The translations under genes and the position numbers were made by a program. DNA of 64,000 nucleotides. Origin: Pegea sp. RAD2-039 (Eukaryota > Chordata > Thaliacea > Salpida > Salpidae). A model generated the notes under the pieces. The model was not told the DNA's origin. It saw only the letters and a program-made list of their open reading frames with translations, and did not search any database. Of this stretch, positions 10,520 to 22,589 are shown in pieces (positions within the stretch are counted from its first letter, which is position 1; every line of letters begins with the position of its first letter). Location of the stretch: positions 35,439 to 99,438 of the forward strand of contig JAQGEQ010000143.1 of NCBI GenBank assembly GCA_034620365.1. The letters run 5' to 3'.

Positions 10520-13500
10520 CTGTAAGAATATACCTAGTTAACAGTTATCTTTTTAGTTTTTCAATGAAAATTGCTTCCGAATTCTTACTAATTCAATAGT
10601 TTTGTTGATTTTAGAGTTAAAACATAGTTTCAGTAATCAGCAGTTACAAGATCGATAAAAAACGAATATACTCTTGAAGATATTCTTCTAGATATCGTTA
10701 TATGAATATCTAGATATTCTAAATATATTTTAGAGGAAAAGAGTTTTTCAGCAGAACTTTTGTGTAATATATTAAATTTGATGAAAAAATAAATCAACTG
10801 GAGATTAATTAACTAAGATTAACAAAGTCAGTGAAATGTAACATTTGCAACTTAATTTGACTCCAAATTGCTGATAAATTATTACTATATAACTTGATTT
10901 AATGAATTAATAATAAATAAATATAAGAAAATCTCTTTGATTGGAAAAACTCAGGATAGTGAAACAAAAATAATAAACTGGGTTAATGAATTAAAATTTT
11001 CTGATTTTTTGTCACTGCATCGTGTTGCTATATGAAAGCAAAAGAACTTTTTCGTCATCTGCTTGCTTCCATCAACTGATACAACCTTTAAGACTTTCTC
11101 AACAAAATAACCTTTTTTAATAGGTGATCAGAATTTTAATAGTTTTTGCAATATTACTTTAAATAAATTGTTAAACTTTGTTGTGCTCACATAATATACA
11201 ATCATTATCAGTTCAATAGATGTTGACTTCGTAGTTTGTACAAAATTATTTTAATTTAACGATTATTCTTTGGATTTGAATAAAATCAATTTTTTCATTG
11301 AACAATTTTTCGATTGAAATCAGTATGAGTAATTTCAAATATATTTATTAAATAATTAATTTGCCTTCATCGTTTTAAACAACGATTTTTTTTTATTAAT
11401 AACTTCTTATAAAATTTTTCATTAAATCTGTTTTGATGGATGAAACTCATGAAACAAATTTAAAAAAACCTTTAAGAGATTGAACAGTTAAGACTCGTTG
11501 AAAATAATTCAACTTCAAAATATAAAACAATTTCCAAATTTCAGAAAAAATACTTTTCAGAAACATTGTTTAATAACTTTTATGGTTTTCATAAACTTGC
11601 TTCAATTTAGTGTTTGTTGGTTCAATTTTAAAATAAAAAACTTTTCTTACGAAGAATATTATTATACTTAACTCAAATTCATTTCTTCCCAATTAAAGAA
11701 AAGAAACCACCGTTTAGAACAAGAAAATATGATTTATCTTATATATTAAATACGTTGTGTTATTGAATGTATTTTCAAATGTTGGTATTAATGACATGAG
11801 TTGAAAATGATATTTTGCAGAAAGTCAAATCTATTTAAAGTTCATCGACAGATTGTCGATTCCAAAATGTTGAAGGAAAAAAGCTTTCATAGCTGTGCAA
11901 TAACTTGATAACTATTTCTCTGCTTTACGAATTTCATTCGATCTAGTATTTGTCTGGAGGAAAGTATTTTTGTAAACTTTTATTTTTCTCTAAAAGTTTC
12001 ATTTATTAAAAATTTTGAGACAAACTTTATTTCTTTGACATTAGTCTTATAGAAGATTATATCTTACTTATAGTTGCATAAAACTTTTGTTGTAAGTTCA
12101 AAGTCTGTGAGCTAGATTATTTATCTAACAGATTTAAGAATACAAAAATTATAATTTTACAAAATATGAAATAAAACTATTATAGGGTCAGCTTTTTTAT
12201 TTCTTTAAAACTTACACTTAGTTAAAAAACTAATCTGAAACTAATATTTAGGTTTTTTTAGGTTTTTTTAATTCAGTGAAACAATCTGTTAGCTAATTTT
12301 GATCAACTTAAATTGTGTATCAGAATTAATATAATTAAGCAGTGCAATTATCAAAGATAATGATGATGTAATATCTAATATAGAACTTTTACTTCTGCAA
12401 ACATCTTAGATACAGAATTCAACTTAATACTTTCTTTTTTAACTTAGTGAATTACTGAGTTGGAAAAACTATACAAGAACATAGCCTGAAGCAATGCAAA
12501 GTTTTTAAAATTATTTATCATCAGCGACGTCTAGCGTCAGCTTTTACGACTAAAACAATTAAAACTAAAATATTGTTAAATAAATTGTTCTAATTTTATA
12601 GAAAAGTGGTTTTAGTTACACAAAATAAACAATTTTAGATTCGAATTAGTTTTTAAAAATTAAACTAAACTCTTATAACATATATAATAATGATAGAACA
12701 TACAAGAAGAAAGAATAAATACAAGAAGAATACTAATAAGAATAATATTTAGAAGAAAAATAAGGATAGAAACAAGAAGAACATTTACTTATGATAAGAT
12801 ATACAAACAATATTAAAAATTTAAATTATGATAAGATTTGTAGGAAAATAAAATCAAATACTGATTAATATTAAAGACTAAAAAATATAAATCAAAATTA
12901 TCCTTCTCTTTTTATACATTGTAGGTATTTGTAAGTTTTTATCAAACCTAGCATTAAAATTAATAAGCTTAATAAAACATTTAAAATAATTTTAGCAAAA
13001 TCTTAACATCGAATATATTGACTAAATTCTCAAATAATTTTATAAATATAGATCAGTGAACCAGAACCTTTGCAGTTTGTGGCGACGATTTGTTTGATAA
13101 AGTAAAAATACTGAAAAGAAAGATTAATATTTTGATATAACAGCTAAATAAAGAGATAAGATAATTCAAATAAAATTATCATTAATAACCAATATCAAAT
13201 ATTAACAAACTAAAATGATACTTTCATCAAAAGTATTAATCGAAATTAAAAGAATATGAAATTTATTGGCTGGTTAATAAATTTATACATGTCTACAAGT
13301 TGTCTATTTCAAAATCCTGCTCGTTTTCAAGACCTAATACGTCTAATGTTCCATAGTAATTCTTTGACTATCATCTCTTTCGATCTAATAATTGTCAAAA
13401 CAAAAGTTAATTTTAATAATTACATTCTCCTTTATAAGGTTGGTTTGTTTAGAATTCTTACAAAATGTTTCCCTTTTAGAACAATTTTAAATTACTTTTT

Positions 13501-13655
13501 TTACTTAATTAAATTAATTTTCTACAAAAAGTATATCGAAGAGTAGAAAGAAAAAAACTTTTATAAAACAACTAAGTGAAATAATAAATTTATTACAAAT
13601 ATACTAATTGTAGTCTACCAATATTACGATTATTATATTCAAATTTAAAGGTTTT
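10520..13655. other. Long AT-rich stretch without a recognisable gene
   Basis: I see no coding sequence that I trust. A purine-rich patch with repeated AGAAGAA-like words spans about 12695-12785. The segment 11780-12150 is one copy of a direct repeat whose other copy is at 13660-14130. An open frame of 96 codons at 13256-13546 has AT-biased composition and no family resemblance. Confidence 0.5.
11780..12150 (+). repeat. Direct repeat, copy 1 (pair at 13660-14130)
   Basis: The two copies share a hairpin ATCGACA-GAT-TGTCGAT (11844-11860 here), then GATCTAGTATTTGTC.GGAGGAAAGTA and a TTTATTTCT.TGACAT block. They are diverged and AT-rich, with no coding sense. Confidence 0.65.
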
Positions 13656-13659
13656 ATTA

Positions 13660-14130
13660 ACAACAAGAGTTGAAAATAATATATTTTCAGAAATTCAATT
13701 TTTTATAAAGTTTATCGACAGATTGTCGATTTCAAAATATTGCTAGTGTGGTGGACAACTAGCTGAGCAAATTGTTGAATTAAAAAATAGTTCTTTCTTT
13801 TATTAATTTCTTTCGATCTAGTATTTGTCAGGAGGAAAGTACTTTTTCAAACTTTTCTTTTTCTCAATAAGTTTGATTTATTAAAAACTGTTAGACAAAC
13901 TTTATTTCTCTGACATCAATCTTATAGAAGACTGTATCTTATTTCTAGGTGCAAAATACTTTTGAGTTTAAATTTTTCAAGTAATTCGTTAAAACTAAAC
14001 ATATTTTTTATATAAAGATATTTGTATTAGTTTGAATAAAATTTTTACAAATATTAAAAAATAAAGTCTTTCAAGTTCAAAGTCTTAGACTATTTATCAA
14101 ACAGATCTAAGGAGAAATTTACAATTTTAC
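13660..14130 (+). repeat. Direct repeat, copy 2 (pair at 11780-12150)
   Basis: Same order of blocks as copy 1, with the 7-bp-stem hairpin at 13714-13730 unchanged despite differences around it. Function unknown. Confidence 0.65.
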
Positions 14131-14344
14131 AAAATATGAAAATAAAATTATTACAGCGACATGTTGTGGCTGAAAAATAAATATTAAAATCTAATTTTAT
14201 TTGACAATATTTTTTGATTTACAGTCTAATAAAAGAAATTCCAATAAAAGTGAGACAAACTGCAAATAAATTGTTAAGGTCAGTTTTTATCTGACTCTTA
14301 ATTAATTGACATGGTAGAATTTGTTAGATAATATTTTTCTTTAA

Positions 14345-14580
14345 TCTTACTAATGTTATTCTAAACTTATTTAAGTATTTTATGAAAACAGTTGATTAAA
14401 TTTAGTTTTATAATTATTATATAATATTATATACTTACTTATTATTTATATAATTATATACTAGTAGTGAATTATACTTCGCATTATTTGAATATTTTGT
14501 AAAATAATGTTTTTTTGATTACGTCACACATAACCTTTTCAAACACAATTTTTTGTGATGAGTTTTTGAAACTAGTTCAA
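14345..14580 (+). repeat. Segment duplicated at 16263-16500
   Basis: Starts TTCTAAACTTATTTAAGTAT and runs through an AT palindromic stretch to GAAACTAGTTCAAGC. The copy at 16263-16500 is close, so this is a local direct duplication of about 240 bp. Confidence 0.7.
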
Positions 14581-16140
14581 GCTTCAAATTTTAGTAATGA
14601 AGAATTGTCTTTAAGTATAAATAAAGAAATCAAAATATTTTTATTTTATAAGCTATAAGTTGAAATAAAAGAATTCAGTTTAAAATCACTTAAATGTATT
14701 CATTATGAGAACATGCAGAAAATATTTTGGAATGTAAAATTGTTCTAATTTATTTTTGCAATATTTTCATATTGAGAAGAATTTTTCCAACCAATCGAGC
14801 TGCAATTTATGAGTAAAATATACAATACAAGTTTTTTTCAATATTTCTTGAAAACAATTAAATGAATGTAATTACTTTAAAGAAACATTCTTTATTAGAC
14901 AAAGTAATTTAAATTTTTAAGAAATTAGGCAAATTTTTCAACAATGAGAAGAATTTATTTAAACTATGGAATATTAATTTAGCAGCTTTTAGATTGTTAA
15001 TTATATAAATTCTTATTATTAATATGCTATCTGTCAAAAATCAATAAATTGAAATTGTTCCAACACCATTTGGAAAACTCCTTGCTGTTTCAAAAATTTT
15101 CAATTAATGTTACAGCTTTTTTAGGTTTGTTTGTATGATCAATAAGCCTAGAAACTATTAACAGAAGCCACAAAATTTTTTGTTTCAATAAAATAATTAA
15201 ATTTCATTTTTCTGCTTCCATGAATGCTGTTGAGTAAATTATGAATGCATTTTCATTAAATCTAATAATTTTTTTTATTGTTTACCAATAAAACATTCTT
15301 CTAATCTATAGCGACCGTTTTGTAAGACATAAGTAATTATATCAATAAAGCTTTCATTTTTTTCATCATGAATTCATTTTAATATTTGTGGTTATCTGGC
15401 TGTTAGAGAATCGATGGATTCCATAAAAATGAGTTTAGAGTTAATTAAAAAAAATCAAATCAAAACTCAGGATCGTAAAGGATTGTAATGATTAATGAAG
15501 GACTTTATAGACATTTAAATATAAGAAACTGAATCAAAATTTCAGAATAAAAAGTTATATGAAGTCCCCTCAATTAAATTGTTCTCTGGTTTCTGCAATT
15601 AAATTTTTCTATTAAAACAGGTTTCTTCATCTTTATTCTTCTGATAGAAAAATGAATAAAACTAAATTTTGAGCTAATATTCGATTGTGATACAACCTAA
15701 CTCATTGTCCCGAGGCTTTTGTTGTTTTGAGAGGAAGTGATGAAGTCATCTTTAAAAATAAAAGCTTTTTAAAATTTCATTCTATCAACAACTAATAATA
15801 ACAACTACGAAGAAAGCAAAATCTAAAAATAAATTGATAAAAAATAATTTAAAGAAAACAATGAACAAAACTTATATTACCAAAATATATATAAAATATA
15901 TTTTAGAATAGTCATTTAAGTTTTGAAATTCTAAAGTCTTTTTCGAAAAGCACCTCCAGAATTTCCTATCATTTTTCTTTTGAAATTAATTGAAGATAAA
16001 TGATTTGAAAACACATTAAAAAAAATCTGAAAAAACTTGCGCCTATCAAATCTCTTGGTTTTACCTAAAAGTAGTCGACCAAGCTATTTTTGTGACGTTT
16101 TCTTACTTATCCTTTTAAAATATCCTACTAATATCCAATA
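14580..16140. other. Intergenic DNA with inverted repeat fragments
   Basis: About 15585-15880 is an inverted relative of 2400-2690. About 15360-15430 matches a short part of the repeat near 28735-28790. About 16000-16130 is an inverted piece of the ~1087-bp repeat. No gene was seen. Confidence 0.55.
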
Positions 16141-16141
16141 T

Positions 16142-16212
16142 TACCTGGGGTCGAACCCGGTACTTCCTAGCTAGAAGGTAGGTGTAGTAACCGCTTCGCC
16201 ACCAACCAGGAA
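16142..16212 (-). mobile_element. SINE head only (tRNA-like part), 3' part missing
   Basis: On the minus strand it carries the same A box TGGCGAAGCGG and B box GGGTTCGACCCC as the SINE at 4457. It ends just past the B box, without body, tail or A run. SINE copies are usually truncated at the 5' end, so loss of the 3' end points to a later rearrangement. It lies directly beside the duplicated segment 16263-16500. Confidence 0.7.
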
Positions 16213-16499
16213 CTTTCACATGTTTATAAATGCTGTTAAGATGCCGAACCTTTGATTTTTTGATTTTATTCTAAACTTATTTAAGTATTTTAGGAAAACA
16301 GTTGATTAAATTTAGTTTTATAGTTATTATATAATATTATATACTTAGATAATATTTATATAATTATATACTAATAGTGAATTATACTTTGCATTATTTG
16401 AATAATTTGGAAAAGAATGTTTTTTTGATTACGTTACACATAACATTTTCAAACACAATTTTTTTGTGATGAATTTTTGAAACTAGTTCAAGCTAACTA

Positions 16500-19400
16500 T
16501 TCTCTTAAAAATGTATCTGCTAACAATGATATTACTTTACTAATTCAAAAATTGTTCCAAGTTTTATTAGAATTATCCTTTGAAACTGGTTAATAATGGT
16601 TAGTAACTCTAAAAAGCCTTTTATTTCACTTTTTTGGAAACAATTCACAATATTATTTACGTCTTAAGAGGATTGCATATACCGCTGCTGATTTTGAACA
16701 AAAGCTAATTTTTAATTTTATTATCTAAAATAAATTTTATTGATAGATGTTACGATGATATTCAGCTTTTTTTTAGAAACTTTTTTTATACTGCTTTTAT
16801 TCATTTGATGATAAAATGTTTAAATATCCGAGGTAAACAAATCAATGAAAAAGTTGCTTTTAAATTTTAATATCAATTTTTTTCATCTCTACTTTTAACT
16901 TTTTACTACGATTATGTTAATCAATTTTTCTCTTTCAATTTTGAAAACTTTCAGTCAGCCCGTGAATCTCAGATCACTGTTTCTGATATAACTTTTGTCA
17001 GAAATTTCAAACGACGAGATAACGGCGACCCATCTAACTTCTTTTTGAAATGTATATTATTTTGTTGTATTTTTGACACGTTTTATTTGTACAAAAACAA
17101 ATAAAGTAGAACTTGTTTTTCTATCAAATAGCAAAAGTAATTTTACTTAAATGAAATATAACTCAAAAATGATGGCTATTAGCTAAGTGTATCAAACAGC
17201 AAAAATTTATAAAAAAAGTTGCTCTGCTATAACTTTACCTATTAGTGAAACTAAAACTGATCTATACAGTTTAAGTTATTAGATAAAACAAACAAAAAAT
17301 TGACAAAATTATATATTTCTTTTTAAGAACATCAAAATATTTGATAACATAATTTTGTAAACTTTAATTGTCATAAGAGTAAATTATTATTCTTTGTAGT
17401 TTATTTAAAAAAATTAACTTAAAACGTCTGTGATAAACCTTGAAGTAATTCTTTCTAAGTTGAAGGAAGCTTATATACAATTTTATCTAAATATCAATTA
17501 AGATAATTTGATCTTTACCTAATCATTTTTTGCTGGCTTGTAACTTTACTGCTTATGCAGTTTTTTCGAACATTCTTTTAGTCACGGTGGGATTTTGCAA
17601 CTTTAGTTTCTTAGTAATCTGGACTCTTTTTATTGACATTACTTTTTTGATTTTAGAAATTGGTTGTAGATTTCTGGTTTTATCTAATGTAGATTTAATA
17701 TAATAAACCATATAAAAAAATTAGTTGATATATTAAAATTATTATATATAATATGCTGTATGAAATCAAATCATCTCCAATAGTACTAGTCCATAACATA
17801 CCAGATTGGTCTTTTGAAATTAACATCTTCAAAATTAACATATTGAGTTGCTAAGACAGTTTGAATTACTTTCCTTATTTTGTAACTTTATACGTAAAAC
17901 AGGAGAACTAATAAATGCTAATTTGTTACCAGTCCATTTTAATCTAATCGATGAAATTGCTTTAAATTGCTAGAATATTTTTGAACCGTTTTGTTTCATT
18001 ACTTAAACGTCAGATTTGTTTGTATTTTAGTTCCTATTTCTTCCCACATATATTTCTTCACAAATTAATACAGGATTTGTACATTTTAATGTCAGATTTT
18101 TTTTCTGTAGATCCTTTTGAGCGCCTGTGACTTTTGATGGTTTTGCATCTTTAAATCTCGAACAACGGAATAAGTTGCTAAATGAGATAGAATGTTTTTC
18201 CTTTTTTATATTCTTTGTTATATTGTAGTTTTCTTAATCTAATTCCAATACATCAGACGTACTAAGAAATGTTGATTTGTTACATTGATAGTTGTAGGAA
18301 TGATTTTAAAGTAATAATTAATAATTGATAAATCTTCAGAAAAAGAATTACAAAAATCAACGGTACAAAAAGTGCGATGTGTATCTCAAAAAACTATAAA
18401 ATAATATAACTTATAAGAGTATTTCAAATTTGAGGCAAATACTTTTATTTAAATTTTTTAACTTAAAAATACTAACTCATATTGTAAGACTTTATACCAA
18501 GATTAAAAATTGTTTAAAATTCACTCTTTGGAAGGTATCATCCTCAAGATATTTTAGCTGTTTTGTTGGTATTAGGAACTTTAAATAATTATTTTTATTA
18601 TTTATTAGTTCACATTTAGTGGCAAATTCTTCATTCCAAAAAAATGTTATCTCAAAAGACTTTTTCATAAGATTATTTCAACTAAGGATTAATCTGTATA
18701 TAGTTATAATCAGTTACTGCACCGATGGTTTGGTTAGGTGTTTTGGTTTGTTGTGGTTTGTTTGGATAATTAGAGTTCCATTTAAATTAGCAACTTAATG
18801 GTTGGTTCGATAATTAAGGTCATCAAAAGCTGAAATTGAACTACAGTTATATATCTGATGTAAAAGTAGAAAACAGAACAGCTTAAAACACTCTAGCAAC
18901 TTGCTTACAGGAATATTAATCGTAAAGTTTAAAAATGATGGAGTAGTAACCAATAAGAAAATATTAGTTTTTCTGCCGTATTTCTGGTGTTACAAAATTT
19001 TAAAGTAATTTAAACTATTTAAAAAACTCAATCTGTTAACTTTGATATAACTATTTGGGTAAGAAATAGTTAAGTTTTATAGAAGATGATTTATTTATGA
19101 TAATGTAATTGTCAATAATATGAAATGTTAAAAAACTTCTTTTTCTAAATTTATAGTATGAAGAGGATAATAACGTTTATTGTTTTTATCTGCAACAACC
19201 ATTTTAAAAAAGGAAATAGATTTTAAGATTTCAAACATTAGTTTTCTTGTAAAAATTGCAATAATTACTAAAAACTGTAGTTTTACATTCATAAAAAAAA
19301 CAAAACACAAAATTATTCAGTTTTACAAACATATAAGGATTTAACGAATCTTTAGATTGTAACTAAAAAGTTACCACAATTTCCATTGCCTTTATCAACT

Positions 19401-19805
19401 AAAAAGATATAATTACTTTCAAAAACTTGTTGAAAAATAATTCAAGATGTTAATAAATACTTAAAATACAAACTTTGAAAATTAAGGAGTACAAAATTTT
19501 TTTTAATAGTTTACAAAAAAGCTCTACGAGAACAACAACATAAGAATACCAACTTTAGTTTAAAGTAAAAAATTGAATGTAAAACCTTTATTATTTATTG
19601 TAGACTTACACACTATTTCAATAATAGAGTAATCATTAAAATAGTTAATTAAAGCATAAATTGCAACAACCAGCCAAACAAAAAATTATTCTTTTGTTTC
19701 CTTTAAACTCAAAGATCTTTAAATAGTTAAGTTACTTTTTAGTTTAAACATATTTTCATTTACCCTTACTTGAATTGTGAGTATACATTTACCAGCAAAA
19801 TGATT
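16500..19805 (-). repeat. Downstream module of Zf2
   Basis: About 3.3 kb homologous to the DNA downstream of Zf4 (30383-33608), and in the other orientation to that of Zf5 (41351-44460) and Zf6 (54799-57130). It contains conserved but broken coding-like stretches, for example minus-strand SSIRLKWTGNKLAF near 17900-17975 and an FRCSRFKD block near 18040-18210, as well as a 54-codon frame near 19128-19292. Short frames do not survive in all copies, so I annotate no gene here. Confidence 0.7.
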
Positions 19806-20936
19806 TTACTTCTTCTGATTAAAATGAGTTCTTTTGTGGTATGAAAGACTGGAATTTTGAATAAATTTTCTTCCACAAACAGCACATTCATATGGCTTCT
19901 CACCAGTATGAATTCTTTCATGACTTAAAAGATTAGATCTATCACTAAATTTTCTTTCACAAACAACACATTCATATGGTTTCTCACCAGTATGAGTTCT
20001 TTCATGAATTAAAAGACTGGAATTATATGCAAATTTTTTTCCAAAAGCAATACATTCAAATGGCTTCTCACCAGTATGAGTTCTTTCATGACTTAACAAA
20101 TGGGTTTTTTGACTAAATTTTCTTTCACAAACAATACATTCATATGGTTTCTCACCAGTATGAGTTCTTTCATGACATAACAAATGGGTTTTTCGACTAA
20201 ACTTTCTTTTACAAACAATACATTCATATGGCTTCTCACCAGTATGAGTTCTTTCATGACTTAAAAGATTAGATCTATCACTAAATTTTCTTTCACAAAC
20301 AACACATTCATATGGTTCCTCACCAGTATGAGTTCTTTCATGAATTAAAAGACTGGAATTACGTGCAAATTTTTTTCCACAAGCAATACATTCATATGGC
20401 TTCTCACCAGTATGAGTTCTTTCATGGTATAACAACTGGGTTTTTCGACTAAATTTTCTTTCACAAACAATACATTCATATGGTTTCTCACCAGTATGAG
20501 TTCTTTCATGCATTAAAAGATTGGAACTATGTGCAAATTTTTTTCCACAAGCAAAACATTCATATGGCTTCTCACCAGTATGAGTTCTTTCATGATAAAT
20601 AAGCTGAGATTTAAATTTAAATTTCTTGTTACAGTCTAAGCATTCATATTTGATTTTGAAATTGGAAGATTGTTTGTTTTCTTCATTATTTTCTTTCCCT
20701 TTGAATGCTTTTTTATCGCTGTCAGTCTCTTTATAAGGGAAACTTCTAGTTGTTGGAATTTCTTTAGTATTATTTAAAGTAGTTTGATTAGCATGACTTT
20801 TATACAAGCTATATACTCCACAAGAAGTGTTTACCAAAATTTTCTTTTTTGCCGTTTCATTATTAAAACTTTTCTCATCATCATCTAATGACAGTTTTCT
20901 TTTTCGTGCAAAGTTGCTGCCTTGTATCAAGTTCAT
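19806..20936 (-). CDS. C2H2 zinc-finger protein Zf2 (10 fingers)
   Basis: 376 residues from the ATG at 20936-20934, which has A at -3. Residues 1-98 are the family N-terminal module ([20 protein letters not shown] at the start, basic RKRK at 11-14). Ten fingers follow, first Cys at 99 and then every 28 residues, with TGEKPYEC linkers (one TGEEP before finger 5). Finger 8 has Phe instead of its second Cys (CIAFGKKF) and is probably crippled. The last finger ends [12 protein letters not shown], as in Zf5 and almost so in Zf7. Fifteen bases before the ATG an acceptor-like tract TTTTTTTTCAG precedes CCTATTAACTTGAAA, so an upstream exon is likely; the frame stays open through it. The gene lies head-to-head with Zf3, about 4.6 kb away. 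Probable nuclear sequence-specific DNA-binding regulator; target unknown. Confidence 0.88.
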   Translation of the reverse strand: MNLIQGSNFARKRKLSLDDDEKSFNNETAKKKILVNTSCGVYSLYKSHANQTTLNNTKEIPTTRSFPYKETDSDKKAFKGKENNEENKQSSNFKIKYECLDCNKKFKFKSQLIYHERTHTGEKPYECFACGKKFAHSSNLLMHERTHTGEKPYECIVCERKFSRKTQLLYHERTHTGEKPYECIACGKKFARNSSLLIHERTHTGEEPYECVVCERKFSDRSNLLSHERTHTGEKPYECIVCKRKFSRKTHLLCHERTHTGEKPYECIVCERKFSQKTHLLSHERTHTGEKPFECIAFGKKFAYNSSLLIHERTHTGEKPYECVVCERKFSDRSNLLSHERIHTGEKPYECAVCGRKFIQNSSLSYHKRTHFNQKK

Positions 20937-22420
20937 TTTCAAGTTAATAGGCTGAAAAAAAATACTTTTTTAATTTTAAATTGTCCATATAAAATAATTT
21001 TAGTTTTAAGTGATTTATTATTTTTATATGATATACAAAGTTTGTTTAATAATGATAACAATCAAGTTTAGATCAAGTTTTGTAAAAGTCTTATTCAGAA
21101 ACTTGTGATATTCTAAATACATATTTTTATTTAAAACGAATTTGAAGAACAATTTTTTGTAAACTTTTGCAAGTATTTTCATAAATTGTTGGTTATAGTT
21201 CAATGTTTATAACAACAAAATATATAATTCTATATTAAATAAAAAGAAATAAATTCTTCTATAGAAAAGGCATTATTATTTTACATATAGCAGTTATGAG
21301 GGCAAAACACGTTTGCTTGTGAAAATGATAACATGAGTTCAGAAACTATAAATTAAAAAGTATAGTATAATTATAAGATTTAACAGTGTTTAAAATAGAT
21401 CAACAGGATGTTAAACCTTAATTTTACAGATTTTAATCTTCAGTTATTTATCTCATATTCAAGTGTAAAGTCCTCAATAAAATTAACTTGTATGATGTTA
21501 CATTAATAGTGAGCAACAATAAATCAAAAAATATATCAAACTATTTCTAGTTATTTTTAATTACAAATATACTTAATTATATTTATATATATACATTATA
21601 TTTTAGTTATAGTTAGAGAATATTCTAATGAAAATTGAAGAGTTGATTTTGACTTATTGAATTAATTTAAAAATGATAAGCTCAACTAAAAAAATAAATA
21701 CTTTAATATCATGGAAGTGTATAAAGAATTTATAGCTTACAAACCAATATAAACGAACAAAAATTGACTTAAAGTCTAATATTTTGACAGTTATAAACAT
21801 TTACTACAAATTTTTATTTTAAAATGGTTTGAAAATTTAATGTCTAAACGCAATACCTGCAAAAACTTCACAAAAATCAATACTAGCAATTGTCTTATAA
21901 AATTAAGCAAGCTACATAAGTTTACAAAATATCAAAAATCAACATGATCATTTAACACCAATCATTTTTCTATTTTAAAATTAAGTTTACTAGTAACTAT
22001 TCGAGACAAAAGAGAGCAACAAAACCTAATAATTTAAAACAAATTATGATAATATATATAGCACAAATAACGATACTAAACATATAAACTTTTGGTCAAA
22101 GTCTTGTTAAGAATATATATAAATATGTTTGATTTATTAAAGTGATTTATTAATCTTCAAAACAGTTGAGAGAAATTATAATTTCGAAAGCAATGTTAGA
22201 AATAGAAATTTGTTTGTAAGTAAATTATGATGACAGAAACAAAGTTCTAGAAGCTTCTGCTGTTTGGGTTTTGTAGCTTGTTGATTATTATTTCGATGCT
22301 TTTACTGCTTTGCTATTAATATTTGTTGTGCATTAAAATTTTTCAGCAATATTGAATAACTGCAAATCTAAACTTCTTAAGAGGCTATGTTAGTGCAGCT
22401 TGCATTTTTTTTACATATTT
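20937..22420 (-). repeat. Upstream arm of Zf2
   Basis: Contains the acceptor-like tract next to the gene, then about 1.45 kb homologous (inverted) to the arm upstream of Zf3 (24130-25518), and similar to the arms of Zf4, Zf5 and Zf6 and the orphan arm at 48956. Any promoter or 5' exon should lie here, but I could not pick out a convincing donor site or TATA box in such AT-rich DNA. The site matching the SINE insertion at 34704-34873 is empty here (about 21565-21600). Confidence 0.7.
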
Positions 22421-22510
22421 TAACTATTTACATAATATACGGGTTTTCCAAAAGAACATTTACAGATCATCAGATCTTTTTTTTAACTCTTTTTTAACTT
22501 TTTTTTGAAA

Positions 22511-22584
22511 ATTCTTTCATGGCAACGATTTGAATTTCGACTAAACTTTCTTTCACAAACAATATTTTCATATGGCTTTTCATT
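22511..22584 (-). pseudogene. Solo zinc-finger relic 1
   Basis: Minus-strand reading gives [20 protein letters not shown] followed by CHER. This is a single finger whose first Cys is Asn, with its C-terminal end missing. The 3' flank (22440-22510) resembles DNA just beyond Zf1, and the 5' flank (22590-22800) resembles DNA upstream of Zf1. This looks like the remains of a Zf1-like gene after a large internal deletion. Confidence 0.7.
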
Positions 22585-22589
22585 AAACA

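Noticed and set aside
13256-13546. 96-codon open frame
   Set aside because: Composition is that of AT-rich random sequence (Ile, Phe, Leu, Lys, Asn), there is no family resemblance and no conserved copy in the window.
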